This document shows positions 1-12,674 of a stretch of DNA of 64,000 nt, one piece after another. The notes beneath the pieces are model-generated. The model had not been told where the DNA came from and made no database searches. It worked only from the letters and a program-made list of their open reading frames with translations. The position numbers and the translations under genes were made by a program. Positions within the stretch are counted from its first letter, which is position 1. Each line of letters begins with the position of its first letter. Source of the stretch: Botrytis cinerea B05.10 (Eukaryota; Ascomycota; Leotiomycetes; Helotiales; Sclerotiniaceae); NCBI RefSeq assembly GCF_000143535.2, contig NC_037310.1:1488001-1552000 (forward strand). The letters are read 5' to 3'.

Positions 1-2050
1 GACCAACTACTTTACGAACCATGGATTTTACAGTGTGGCCATACATACTGTTATTCTGTGAGTGTAGTCCGAGAATTTGGTTGAATGGATAGAGGTTGAC
101 GTGATGATAGTGTCTGTGCCAGTGGTTCATCCCAAATAAGAGAAAAAAGACTTGCCCAGAATGTCGCGCACCAGTAAAACAAATACCAGCTCCAGCCTTC
201 CTTGTAAGAAATTCCTAAAAAAGACATAAACAAGATTAATGCGTATTAATCAGCACTAGATAAAAAATATGGTCGAAATATTCATCCAAAGAGGTCAGCT
301 AATGCCAGACGACGAGACGGTAGAACAGCACAAGGTCAAGAATGCCGAGGAAACTGAGATGGTAGAGAAAGATAAGAATAGCCCCGAAGGATTGTTCAAA
401 GGCACATTCCCACTACGGCATGGGGAATTGTGGCTCGATGAAGTGGATGGGATTATGCGATGTCCCTCCTGTGGGCATGAGCATGAAGGCGGCCCATTGT
501 GCAATCATTGTGGTGCTGAGTTTGACGATATTCATGGCTTCAGCGATATGGATGACGACGGCGATCTTTCGGATTTTGACATTGGTTATGGAGAAAATGC
601 AGAGCATGAGGATATCAGGCTTCAACTTGAGCTTGAGGCCGAATTGTCAAGGGAGATGAGCGATGCTTCAAACGCTGCCCACTTTCGCCATAATCCTTTT
701 GCTTTTGGCCCAAGTCACGTTCTTCATCATTTCCACGCTCATCGGCGTGGTCACCGTGTGGATGATTTAAACGACGACTCAGAAGATCCTACAAATTCCG
801 ATACCAGCAATCAGGACAATAGCGATGACGAAGATGCTGGCTCACTGGAAGATTTCATTGCAGATGACGATGAAGATAGCGAGTCTGCTGCTCCTCCACC
901 ACGTAGGGCGAGACAGAGAGTGGTCATAATATCAGACGATGAAGATGATGATGACGACGAAGATGATTCCGATGATGAAGGTGGTGCAATTACAAGTCGC
1001 CGACGGCCGCGACCTGGCTGGCCCGGCTCCTCGGAAACACCTTCCAGAGCTGTCTCAACCGCAGCGGAGGAGAATGGTAGTACACCCTCTAGATCTATCT
1101 TGATTTCAGATGACGACAATGGTAGCAGTGCAAATGGTTCGGAGTTTGGTGACGAGGCGGTCAATTATGAGTCGCGCAGGCTGAGGGCCTCGGGTGGCTG
1201 GAGTCCCTTGGATGAAGGAGAGGATGACGATACAAACAGATTGGCGCAGGGTGATTATGGTGATTATACCACAACTGACGATGAAAGAGCCTCGGATGAA
1301 AGCGATTCGGATACAATAGGTAATCCAAATTCAGATGCCGAAGAAGAAGAAGATCGGCCTCGGGGCGGGCTTCGGGGAATACTGAATTATGATTATGAGG
1401 AAATGGACCCAAATTTTGATGGTTTCTCTTCAAGCGTGGATGGGGATGCCACACCAATCGATTATGCTGGAACTAGCGACGGCGCGTCTAACAATCACGG
1501 AAGCGAAAACGAGCATTACGACTATGACACTGATGGAGATCTACCACCTAGCATGGATCGGGATGGTGATACTGAAATGAGTGTGTCCCCTGGTGTATCA
1601 CGATCCAGTCGAGATGTTAGTGTAGAGAGTAATTTGGGCGGAAATCTCGGCGTTGCAAACGAAGTTACCGGGGATGACGACGACGATGATGATTCAGACA
1701 GCTCGATTCGCCCACCCCCACGTCGACAACCGAGAAATAATGCTGGTCATCAACAGTATAATTCAAGAATAAGCATGCTTTTCGCAGAACATCAGAATAC
1801 TGTTAGGAACGCTCGAAACCCCGATGACATAAATTATTGGGAAGATGAGATCAATAGGAATGTCCGAGAGGAACTGCCCTCTGGGAATCGTCGCAGGACT
1901 CAATATCATCATCCCCTAGGCCCATCGGGAGGCAATCATCATCGCACCATGCAACCTCTTGGAATTGATAGAATCAGAACATCTAGAGGCTCTTCGCCAC
2001 CACGCATCGCACCTACTTATGGTAGAACTGGTCGCTCGCAGAGACAGTAG
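1..2050 (+). CDS. RING-finger protein with acidic disordered tail, 5' partial
   Basis: Exons <1..57, 111..203 and 260..2050; both introns are phase 0 with GTGAGT and GTAAGA donors. The gene is cut by the left edge, so its start is not visible. Joining the exons gives a RING core: QCGHTYCYSCLCQW, then TCPECRAPV, spanning the first two exons. This pattern of Cys-Gly-His, Cys-x2-Cys and CPEC is typical of E3 ubiquitin ligases. It is followed by a short helix-like linker ending KNMVEIFI and a second small Cys motif, CPSCGHEHEGGPLCNHCG (about nt 458-514). The remaining ~480 residues are very rich in Asp, Glu and Ser with repeated SDDED-type blocks, and look disordered. The tail also has basic, Arg/Pro-rich patches near its C-terminus. 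The overall plan resembles fungal nuclear RING ligases (Psh1-like), but no substrate can be inferred. An ATG at 269 exists but is internal to exon 3 and is not the likely start. Confidence 0.85.
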
Positions 2051-3323
2051 TCAACATAATTGTAAATAGAACAGACATAATAACGAGGCGTTGGGTAAAA
2101 CTCTTCTTTCTGGGATCTCAACATTGGCGCCTGCCTGGACTGGACCGGGCGGGGATTGAATGGGAAGGGAGTTTGGGTCAAATACCAGGAATGGAATATA
2201 CGAGCATATTAGTCTTAAGGGCGTGGCGTTACTTGATCTGAACATCAAGTTAGGTCAAGGGGTATTTATTCGCTGATATGAGCTGTCTACCAATGGCGAT
2301 TTTGGTTGCCTATGCATACCTACATATACATAGATTACACGTTTAAAAGTAAATCATTACAAGAATATTTATAATCCACGATCAAGCATGTACTTAATAC
2401 ATGGTATATATTTCACAATCATTTATTACTTTTTATACACAATGTATATACAGGTACACACATCTATCCATCCATCCATCCATGCACCCATCCATATATA
2501 TACGAGAAAAATAAAAGATCTTGTTTCTCCCTCCCATCCCCTGCCCTTCTCTTCACCACCTAGAAATTCTTTGCATTTTCATTTCCACCTATTTCCTTTC
2601 TCATCCCATCCCATCTCATCTCCCCGGTCGTTCCTCAACTCCGGTACAATTTTACCCTCTTCTCTTCTCTTCTCTGCTCTTCCCTTCTCTTCCCTATCCA
2701 TCCCACTATACACACAAACAATGGTATCAAAAACTTCCATATACCCGAATTGCTGAGGAAAAAGAATCAAGAAAAAAAACTTGCAACCGAAAACATGCTA
2801 AAGGAAACAAAAGAGGCACAAGAAAATGAAATAAAAATGCTATGATGTACGTATGTATGTATATATGTATGTGTAGACAGATGAATGTGTAAAGGTAAAA
2901 TGTAAAGTAAAAACAAGAAGAACCAAACAATAATGTACTGCTAATAAAATATGTGAGGGTGTGAAGAGAAGAGAAAAAAAATAAATACTAAATACGGTAA
3001 AATCGAAAGTAAGTGGATGGTTAAAACAGATAAAGCAGATAAAGCAGATAAAACAAAACGCTTCTATATAGTATATCCACCCAATCCTTCCATTCCATTT
3101 CATCCGTCCATCCATACCCGCTTTGTTCCTCGCCATCGACGATTACTGATGTACGATGTGCGATTCGCAAGGGAGATTAAGTTGAAAAACAAATTGTACA
3201 AGAGAATATGTACGCTATGTACATGCGCACTACATCGCAACACACCGCACCAACCCATCCACTCCCCCAAAGACCTCATGAACCCCTTCATTTAATCAAA
3301 AACATTCTCACTTCGAGTATCCT
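2051..3323. other. Convergent intergenic region, low complexity
   Basis: No convincing gene. This is the shared 3' flank of the RING gene (+) and the kinase (-). It holds a TCCA microsatellite near 2466-2490, long pyrimidine-rich stretches (2520-2710), and TATG/TATA-rich runs near 2850-2880. A 10-mer, ataaagcaga, recurs around 3027-3055. Confidence 0.5.
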
Positions 3324-6029
3324 CTATACAGCTCCATTAGTAGGTGTTTTCTCTCTGTCCGACTCCTCAATCGTATCATCCCTTCTCAACATATCACTTG
3401 GGGTGAAAACCATTTCTTCTGTTTCACCCGGTCCAGTGACGGGGGTAAATACATCGACTTCTTCAATTTCTTCCTCGTCTTCTTCTTGAATGATTTCGCC
3501 ACTTCTTCTGCCTGCTATACTGGTGCTTCTACTATGTGAACCTGTTCTTGTGTGACCATGGCCGTTTCCACTACCGGATGAGATAGGCGAGGTAGTATTG
3601 AGCGAGGGTCCTTTGAATAAATTCTTTTTTCGTTTTGCGAATACAAGGGGTGCACCAAACGCACTATTGCTACCACCCCATGAGACTCCTTCATTAAAAC
3701 TTGAAAGCGGAGTTTGTCGAACGACGCGGATGTTAGAAGGGAATGACCCAAGGGTAGGGGTTGCAGGTAGGACTTTGACGGAGTGGTGAGGGCTGCGAGT
3801 AGGCAATGATATCTTTGAGCCAGATCCATTGGATGAGGTTGATGAAGCTTTCGAATGAGTATGTTGATGCATTATGCTGCGAACGGAAGAAACAGAAGAC
3901 GATGTGGATTTCCGTCCCCTCAAGCCACTACTTGGTCGACGTTGAAAAGTTGAGCGAGGGGTTACCGGTGATGGAGATAACGAGTGTCGCTTGGTACTTG
4001 AAGTTCCTTGAATTCGTGAAATAGGAGGGCCGCCTAGTTGTGGCATCGGAGCACGTGTCATCGTAGGAGACTTTGAAGTAACTGGTCGCGGACTAGGGTC
4101 CTTCGGACTACTCGAGCCGTCAGCAGCCTTTTCGCGGAGATCTGGTGTTGAGCGACTAGCTTTTGTTTTTTTCCCAGGTGACCTGGCACGTCTAGCAGAG
4201 TCTAGAATCCAATGTTTCCAATGGGCTAGTTGGTTTATGATAGCATGCTGATGCTTCCGACGCTGTTGGGGAGGTTTGGCAATGCCATTAGTACTGGGGT
4301 GTAAGAAATCATGATTAGAAGTAACTAGCTGCAGTGTGCTTCCTCGTGACCGGGCACTCCGCAAAGTGCCTTCTTTAGGAGGAGGGATAGGCCGTCGATG
4401 TCGGGATGAGCTTGCGGAGCGAGTGGAATCCTTTTCAAGTGGCGGAGGAGGGGTGTGAACTTCAGGCGAGGAGAATTGTCCGTGTTCGGGCAATCCAGGT
4501 AAATCTGTCAGTATAAGGTCCGGGTAATGAGCGCTTCGCCTCTCCTTCCTTCCTCTGCTCCTAGGAGGATCGCTAATCTTCAAAGGCTGCCCTTCTTCAT
4601 CGACTCCAGTCAAAATTGGCGTCATTTTTTCCAAACGGCTACTCGCAGCACTTAGTCTTCGTGAGGATCGGTTCTCTGCCTCTCGTTCCTTGCGTTTCCG
4701 TTCTTTTCGAACCTGCTTCCTTTCTTCCTTTTCGAGTAGAAGGGCCCACCAACCGGCCAAAGCATCACATCGCTGAGCTAGTACATTTTCAATGACCTGG
4801 TCGATATCTACACCAGCACTTCGCATCCGCTCCAAGGTCTCCTTTTCTAACGCAGTGGTGAAAGGTGCCGCTCTCTGTAATTTTAGAATAGCTTGCTGTT
4901 GTGGTGCATGTTCGGCAAGAAATGGATGCGTCAGAATATCGGATAAAGCAGGACGTATTAAAGGTCTCTTTGATAATAGAATACCCAATAAAGTTCTTGC
5001 GTCAGTTGTAAGGTGATCCGGCCATTTTGGTTCCGTGGTCAAGATCCTAGTCCTTGTGATGTTATCGTCATCATCGTCGAATGGTAGCTCGCCGCATAGT
5101 AAAGCGTACAGGATAACACCTAGACTCCAAACATCAACCTTTTCCCCGGCATACTTTTCCCCCTTCAGCATTTCTGGAGCACTGTAACATATTGTACCGC
5201 AGAAAGTCTGCAAATAACTCGCCTTTCCTTCATACTCGCGAGTAAACCCAAAATCTACAAGTTTAACATTCTCGTGTTTATCTAAGAGGATGTTTTCCAG
5301 TTTTAAATCTCGGTGAACGCAGGACGAATTGTGAACGAATGAAACAGCGCCAACCAATTGAGTAAAGATCTTTTGGACCTTTTCCACCGGTAAGGGACCA
5401 TGCTTAAGAAGATAGTTGTATAACTCGTCGCCTGCACCATAATTATTAGCCCAACTTCCGTCCGTCTATGTATAGAACTTACCAGGGCAATACTCTAGCA
5501 CAAGCCATACCAGGTTTTCGGTGACAATTACTTCGTAAAGGCGAGCGATGTGAGGATGTAAAAATTGCCGGTGGTGATGTATTTCTCGAGCCAGATTCGA
5601 ATCATCCTTGTTGGCCGACTTGAGTACAACCTACAGGAAACCAGTGAATTAGCACATATTCTGCGAATACTAATTCCATCCTTGAACGTACTTTAGAGCC
5701 ATGTAAGAGTTTGTGCGAAGCCAAATAAACCTTCCCAAAAGAGCCCTTTCCAATTAACCTCCCTAATGTGTAATTGCCTACTGAGCGGAGTTCTTTCGAC
5801 GAGAACTCTCTGCACAAGGTCCATTGTTAGCATTGTTCCCTTTGGCTTGCTCCAGTAAATACATACTCCAATAACTCATGATATGAATTGGCAAGCTGTG
5901 ACTCGAATGTATTAGCCCCTCATATTCATTTCCCAGAAACCCATTTCCCTTGCGCCGACTTGACACCCCATCAATGCCTACCTTAGCTTTCCGGCCCTGC
6001 GATTCAGCCTTAAGCCTTGCTGCCTGCAT
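3324..6029 (-). CDS. CAMK-family Ser/Thr protein kinase, Kin4-like
   Basis: Complement exons 6029..5982, 5895..5867, 5809..5692, 5630..5483 and 5431..3324; about 816 aa. Kinase domain about residues 39-320: Gly loop GKGSFGKV (46-53), catalytic Lys69 in VVLKS, HRD at 154-156 with LKLEN, DFG at 174-176, a GTICYSAPE activation segment, and DVWSLGVILYALLCGELPF. The acidic insert DDDDD after LPF and the N-terminal YHELLEEFSS lead resemble fungal Kin4/Frk1-type CAMKL kinases, regulators of polarity and mitotic exit; that subfamily call is from recall. The C-terminal ~480 residues are Ser/Arg/Pro-rich and probably disordered, with many possible phosphosites. Exon 2 is only 29 nt, and skipping it would break the frame. 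The start at 6029 is the first in-frame ATG of exon 1; the open frame runs a little further upstream to a TAG, so an additional 5' exon is possible. Confidence 0.85.
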
Positions 6030-7636
6030 ACCAGTCACCTTTCGCCACTCCGTCTGCTGTGTATACAAGAGGCCCTGAGCCGGGACATCCAAACTCTACC
6101 AGTCACGTCGGCGCGTCGTTTGGCGAATCGATCGAACTTCGTCTGGTTTATTGATAAAGAAAGGTCCTGAAGATGGCTGAAGATTGATGAGCCTTGGGTC
6201 GAAAAGTAGCCTTGTTAAGAACTTTGGTCATTGGCTACTGCGTAATGAGTTGATATTGGTGCACGATAGATAAGGTATGGCAAAGAATCATGATTTAGAG
6301 ACAAAATAAATGACAAGGAGGTGCTTCAACAGGGGCATGTTTTTTTCTGGTCCGGGCAGCGGGCTTTTCGGAAGCGGTACGTCGTATGTTACCTTTCCAA
6401 AATGGACCGACTTGAGACCTCCTTTTTGAAATATACTTTGGGGATTTTTGATGCAGAAATGTGCTTCTTCTTTATGCAGCAGCAGATCAACCAAATGTTC
6501 AAAAGTGGTTGTTATTATCTAATACTCTTCCAAAGTTATCTCTATCTTGCCATATCGCCTATTGAAGGGAGTAGCATAGAGGTAGGTATCGGTACACACA
6601 TCACGATACTTCTGGCATCGTTTTACCTCTTCCCAGGTCCTCTTGCTATGACTTGCTTGCTATACTTGGTATCCTCTATTGAGCCTCTATGAGAGATTGG
6701 CAGCAGTTCACCGTCATCGAATAACGAAGTCTCCTCTGCCTCCAAGATGCATGATCGAACACCTCCCGAGTCTTCTCATTACGAAGGTATGATGTTTTGA
6801 TGTAATACTCTGGAATCCCTGCATGGGATCCTGCATAGAATAATGATCCATAAGGGCGAATACGATCCACAAAAACATGGCAGAGCGTGCACTTCTTACC
6901 GCGAAGTCGTGAATTCCTGTCTATATTTAACCTTCTTCAGCTGAGAATGATTGCCCAGGTGTGTTGCTTCGAGAATGAATTTCCATGGATGTTTTAGACC
7001 TACCCAGTGCCTGTGAGCTAACACTCGAGTGCCCCATCGCTATGGTTCAATGTAACGATATGAGATAGAAAGTCGATACATGAGTGGTACAAGTAACTGC
7101 ACAGGCTGCGAGTACCTAGGACCCAGAAGAGACTAAAGTCGTTCTCTGGGGTAATGGGCATGAGGGTCACCAGCGTCAAACATCTAGACTTCAACGTTTC
7201 GAAGGAGACAACATGATGTCGTGGTTTTCTCACGCTTCTGTTTTCATTTGGACAAGTCCAATATTGGTGTAGGCATAAGATGTCAGAAAATGGCAAAGAT
7301 GAGTGTTGCTATTCTCCAGGTATGATGAAATTAAATCTTCGAATATGCAGGACAGCTAAGAAAATCAACATCAACATCTTTTAAACTAGATCTCATATTT
7401 TCTTCACATGTTCGCTTATATGAGATTATTATGGGCAAAGGAGCTCCGATTAAGTTCTGAAAATTTTTGGATACTATACATCCTCTCCCAATCTACATGA
7501 GCTCAAATAGGAACATATAATGCATTCGTGAATGCCAGAATGATACTTTTCCCTGTATATTCCCTTCCCCAAACACCACCGCAACGCCTAGTAAATGAAA
7601 TTCCATGTCGTAAGTCTAGCCGATGCCTTCTAGCTT
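6030..7636. other. Intergenic region, no gene seen
   Basis: 1.6 kb between the kinase start and the 3' end of PNO1 (both -). Part must be the kinase promoter and 5' UTR. Only short open frames without family features occur; no tRNA-like fold or clear repeat was recognised. Confidence 0.45.
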
Positions 7637-8535
7637 TTAAAATCTCTCCTTCATTCTGCTAGCAACGGTTCTTAAATTACCGTAAACCTTTCCAGGTGGG
7701 CTACCCAAAATCAGACTAACAATGGCCTCTCTCGCAATGTGAATGTTCTTGAAGCCTCCCAAAATGTGGATTTTGCTATCTGCAAGAACCACTCTTGTCC
7801 GACTTGCGTTCTCAATTGCAAATTTGGTCTTTCCATCCTTGCCTGCGATACGGCCAATGGCTCTTCCCAAATGCTCGCCTTGCAGTGTCTTGACATCCTT
7901 AATCTCAAAAGTCTGGATGTAAAGATCGTCAAGTCGTAATAATGCAATAGCATCATCAACATCGAAACCTAACGAAAAGGCCTTGACGAAATCTTCGCCC
8001 TTTTGTAAAGATCCGGTATCGGTAGTATGTTTGGAGGTGCGAAGTTCAACGGCTTTGTTTTTGATATTCATGCGGACTTGGAGTTTGAGATGCTCGACGA
8101 GAGGAGGGTAAATCTTAGGCCAGGCGGCTTTGAGAGGTGTCATTCGGTGTGGAGGAATGGGAACTTTTCGAGTTTCGACTCGGGTTGCTGGGTCCTGTTG
8201 TTTTTGTTAGAATCGTATGCGCTTTTTTGAAGAGTGGCATAGATTGAGAGCCGTACAATATTCTTGGCTGGTGCAAATCGAGGTCGTCCTTCTTCATCAA
8301 TGTGCATCTCGCTGTTGTCGGTGGCTGGAGGCAAGATAGTATCCAAATCTGCGGAAGTAACTTCTGGTGCATCTAATAAAAATTCATCATCTTGATCTGG
8401 TGTGGCATTAGTTACCATTCCCGCAATGCGCATAGAGACAGCGTCATGAGATTAATTACTTTGATCGGGTGCTGGCACATTAGTAGCTTCAGCAAGCTCT
8501 TCCGGTCTCCTCAACAAAGCTGTTGGTGCAGGCAT
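7637..8535 (-). CDS. PNO1: PNO1/Dim2, KH-domain 40S ribosome assembly factor
   Basis: Complement exons 8535..8460, 8396..8257 and 8194..7637, 257 aa, close to the 274 aa of yeast Pno1. Pno1 binds pre-18S rRNA with Nob1 during late 40S maturation in nucleolus and cytoplasm. Diagnostic blocks: MPAPTAL at the N-terminus, GRPRFAPAKN, then KVPIPPHRMTPLKAAWPKIY, EHLKLQVRMN, the DVDDAIALLRLDDLYI segment, and the KH domain with LGRAIGRIAGKDGKTKF (GxxG-like loop) and HILGGFKNIHIAREAI. The C-terminal ILGSPPGKVYGNLR is also family-typical. Start at 8535 is chosen because the MPAPTAL start is standard; an ATG at 8433 lies inside intron 1. The intron joins are AAA|GTAATT..ACCAG (phase 1) and ATT|GTACGG..AACAG (phase 0). 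Divergent from MDM31. Confidence 0.95.
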
Positions 8536-8893
8536 TTTCCTCTTGTCGGGTTGCGTACGGGGAAGTTGGACAATATCTTCGTGGAAATATTCGTTATGTA
8601 GTTGAGAATATAATTGTCCTTTTTTTTTGAATGTCGATTTTAATGTTCGTAGTCAGTCGATCAAATTGGAAAAAATATTTAGTGGGGGATGCATGCGATA
8701 GAGAATTTACTGATAAGATCACTAGCGTCTTCATTAGTGCCAAAAATTCCAAAAGGCGCATCCGGAAAAGCCCATCGTCATTCATTCTCTCGTGTGTCTT
8801 CATTTTCATTTTTTGTTCCAAGATACGAGTGTTGAGGAAGGATTCTACGACTTCAACAGTCTTGTTTCAATCTTTCAGGATGAGCTGGAGGTT
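8536..8893. promoter_or_regulatory. Shared PNO1/MDM31 bidirectional promoter region
   Basis: 358 bp between two divergent start codons, so it must carry both core promoters and 5' UTRs. No TATA box stands out. A T-rich tract (8617-8630) lies near its centre. The role is inferred from position only. Confidence 0.5.
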
Positions 8894-11108
8894 ATGTCGA
8901 TAAACATAAAACCTAGGTTATGGTCCCAGTTATGGGATCAAGCAAATTCACTCGTTGCAACAAGGGCATGCAAAGAATCTATACGGCCTTTCATATCCAA
9001 TTCGACTCTATTAAATTCTACTCGTCGCGCATTTTCGCAATCCAGAATCAGGTCCTTCAGCAGCTCTTCTCCCAAAACTCAAGTTCGAAGGAGTTTCGCT
9101 TATGGCGGGGTCTTCTTCCTCGATTTGAGCTCAGGTACTTCCGCAACACCCTCGATAGCATCATGTACAACCACAGTGGAGAAGACGTTATATACAGCAT
9201 CATCATCGTCAAGAAGGCCTTTGACGACATATTTTCAACAAGAATGGCGACGTGAGATCCATTCAAGTAGCCGGCGAAGGGCAAGAGGTTATGCGAGAAG
9301 AAATAAAAGCTCTGCATCAAATTTACAAAATGCTCGGAAGACACCCCAAGAGATCCACAACCCCTCACAGACTACCCCGCCAGTAAAGGAACCGGTCACG
9401 GATTCTAGCATTTCACACTCTGCCTCGAGCAAGTACCATCTTCCTCACATGCCAAAGATGCCCCATCGACCGACAAGAGAGGAACTACTTGCTGCAGCGA
9501 CGGGATTCTGGTCTCGACTTAAGGTCCGGTTCAAGTGGTTTACAATTAGAGGCGGACGGCCTTGGAATGTAGATGATTGGAGTGCTTTTGTTTCGTGGTT
9601 CGTCTTGGGAAATATTGCGTGGATTTTTGTCGGAACTACAACTTTCTTTTCTCTTGTTATTCTATCTATCAACACTGTCGTTGCTCAAGGTAAGAGTCAT
9701 AACAAAACATAAGAATTCTACGATGACTGACTCGAGATTAGAAACATTAGCAAGATGGGTAGGTGACTACCTCACACATTCGGCGGGGATCAAGGTCGTT
9801 TTCGAATCTGCCATCGTGCCGCGATGGAAAGATGGAGTAATTACATTCCGGAATGTGTTTGTCTCAAGGAGACCAGGGCAAGGGAAGACGAACTTTAGCA
9901 AGGGTTCATCTTTGAGTGCTGCGGCTGCAGCTGCCTCTCAACGGCAGGTGGATACAGAGGGCAAAAAGGAGGAAGAGGAAGATACAAACTACACCCAATT
10001 TGACGTCACTCTTGATACAGTCAATGTCACTTTATCGTTTGTGAAATGGTGGAATGGCAAAGGACTTCTTCGGGACGTAGAAATCAAAGGTGTCCGAGGG
10101 GTAATAGATAGAACTTCGGTTCATTGGGGCGACGAATACATCGACCCCAAATCGTTCCGACATGAGCATAACCCCGGCGATTTCGAAATAGATTCTTTCA
10201 AGCTGGAGGATCTCTTAGTCACCGTGCATCAACCCAATGGCTTCCGACCCTTCTCTGTCAGTATTTTCTCGTGCGATTTGCCCCAATTACGAAAACAATG
10301 GCTATTCTATGATTTCCTTTCGGCGAGCAATATGTCTGGTGCCTTTGACGGATCTCTTTTCACAATTCATCCTCGACAGATCCACGGGTTTACTGGCTCT
10401 CACGCTCTTGACTCTTCTGGAAATGGCGGGTCAAACCCCTGGAAAAAGCAAAGTCGTCTTCGCATAGATGGTCTCAAAATTGACCATTTAAATCGAGGAG
10501 TGGAAGGGCCGTTTGGCTGGATCCATGAAGGAAATGTCGACATTGTTTCTGACGTTATGCTTCCAACTGAAGAGGACGACAGCATCGCCAAGGTGATGTC
10601 CGACTTTTACGACCGCATGGAAGAAGCTGTAACTTCTAATCGTTATTTCCACATCCTCGAAAACAACCCGCGGACAGAAGAACTAGACACCCCGGCTGAG
10701 CGTGATGCTTTGGCGGAGAACCTCTCTCACGACGACAATAAACGCTACATTGTCATGGATCTTCGCATCCATCTCAATGACGTGAAAGCAGCCGTACCAC
10801 TCTTCACTCGCGACTTGTCTTACGTCAATCAGGCCCTGATTCGACCCATCGTTGCCTATATCAATGCGAAGAAAACGTTTATCCCCATCAATTGTCGAAT
10901 CGTGAAACGAGCTAGTGATTTTGATGGTAGCTGGACCATCTTCGATAGTGGATTGATGGACGATATGTCCGCCGAGACTTATGAAGCATTTGCGAAAGAT
11001 GTGGTAGATAGTCAGGCACGCCTGCGTCGGTTGAAAAAGGTGGGATTCTGGTCAATCTCTATGGCAATCCAGGCAATATTTATGGGCATGGCTGGAAATG
11101 TTGCTTGA
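8894..11108 (+). CDS. MDM31: MDM31, mitochondrial inner-membrane distribution and morphology protein
   Basis: Exons 8894..9689 and 9742..11108, phase 1 intron of 52 nt; 720 aa. Mdm31/Mdm32 are inner-membrane proteins needed for mitochondrial shape, mtDNA nucleoid stability and lipid homeostasis in yeast. The N-terminus is rich in Arg and Ser and lacks acidic residues (RRAFSQSRIRSFSS), as expected of a mitochondrial targeting sequence. A transmembrane segment lies near residues 235-262 (FVLGNIAWIFVGTTTFFSLV), encoded just before the intron. The large following domain carries family blocks such as ETLARWVGDYLTHSAGI, AIVPRWKDGVITFRNV, LLRDVEIKGVRGVIDR and DLRIHLNDVKAAVPLFT. A C-terminal hydrophobic stretch, SMAIQAIFMGMAGNVA, is a second membrane anchor candidate. 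The frame is open upstream to 8792 (MCLHFH...), but 8894 fits a presequence better. Confidence 0.93.
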
Positions 11109-12674
11109 GATGTCAATTGATTAAACTTATGAATGGGCTGGTTCAAGGCCTGCATGCAAGGTCATGAGACTCTCCTTTTACCGTGTGGTATAATGATCTT
11201 TTTGTATAAAAGGGTGTGGCAATGGATGGGTAGTGCATAGCTTGGTTTTGCTTTCTTGGTTGAATTGGCATGGCGTTTAGATATCCCCCTCAAAAAACGG
11301 ATCAGCGGGTGGAAGAACAGGAGTTTGGGATTCGATGCGTGTTCATACACGTCTATACGCGCATCTCTATAGAATAATGAGATGAAGATGAAATTAGATA
11401 AATTTACTGAAATCAGTCATTGCTCTCCCGTCTTAATTCGCGTGATGACAGGCTTGAACATCTGTTTTCACAAGGCTGGTTTATTCGCCTCCTCCTTCTT
11501 CTCCTTCTCTACATCATCATCGTATCCAATCTTACCATCAATGCCTATGTAGCAAACTCTTTTTTTCGAAGTGGTAGAAAATGTGAAGCTCCAAACTAAG
11601 CAGTAAATCTTCAGACTTTAAATGCACGTCCTCTTACGTTGCTTCCGATGAACTTCGTAGCTCCACCTTTCACTTTTTACTGCTGTCTTTAAAGTATCAT
11701 GATTCCATTTGTTTCTTCTACTTGTATAGTTATGCCAGTAGCAACGGTTCTCGGAGGCTCGGAATTTAGTTCACCTATTTGGTCAATTTTATCATCATCA
11801 GAATCCTCTAATTGTCTAATTATAAATCAACTACAAATAAAACTGGTAGCCAAATGAAGTTTAACCTTTTCATTATCTTGAATCTTATCAAAAGATATAT
11901 GTCACATCAAGTTTGAAGATTAAAACTCAATTATTGGACGTATCATGAAGTGGTGGGAACCCAGCCGTATTGCTCCCTCCTACGAATAGCTTCTGCATGT
12001 AAGCGAAGAGGGGGACTAGCGGGTACGGAATAACACTTAGACGACGGTGATACAAAGTCACTAGCGAATGAGTGATTCATAAGCACTAATTTTTAAAGAG
12101 CTGCCTATATTCTTAGGCCTATCAGTTAAAGTGTCAATCGTGACTGATGCAATATCTCAATGCCAAGTATCCAATAATATTCGTCACGAATATGACGCAA
12201 TTTACACCCCCTATCACAGCATAAACCGCACAAAACACACAGCAGGGTTTAGATTAAAAAAACAGTCAGTAATATTACCCCGCGTTCTTATCTAGTAACC
12301 CACTCACCACTGTCTGGATCATATCACTTTAGCATCACGGTGCATGTCGATTCACGCATGGAGACATCCGACACTTACATTGCACTCCAATACTAGTTTA
12401 AACCATACAGCCGACGTACTGTTGCTATATCTCGTCATGCATCATCTGTATCTCGCCATACTTGCCGTTATTCCCGGTAGTAGAGAACTGTATAATCAGT
12501 ATATCAAGTCAAAATTAAAAAAGACTTTGCATATCGAAAAGACAACTACATAGACTGAAGAAACCCCTTCTATAAAAGCATCATGATCTCTAGCTCTCTT
12601 TGTCTAAGAACTTCGACATTAATTCTTCATCCTGTTCATCCAGATCCAAAGAACAATATAAAAGCCTCAATATC
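11109..12674. other. Intergenic region, no gene seen
   Basis: AT-rich 1.57 kb between MDM31 and the dioxygenase. Only short chance open frames. The last ~130 bp before 12675 should be the dioxygenase 5' UTR and core promoter; a tataaaag motif occurs at about 12571. Confidence 0.45.

Noticed and set aside
811..1164. Minus-strand Ser-rich open frame inside the RING gene
   Set aside because: It is the antisense of GAT/GAC-rich acidic codons; serine runs are the mirror image of the Asp tail.
8396..8433. PNO1 start at ATG 8433
   Set aside because: An upstream MPAPTAL exon with a phase-consistent intron gives the family-typical N-terminus; 8433 lies in that intron.
9573..9741. Separate gene start at 9573 for the second half of MDM31
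   Set aside because: The 52-nt intron 9690-9741 with good splice sites joins the two frames into a complete MDM31; codons before 9742 are intronic or in the wrong frame.
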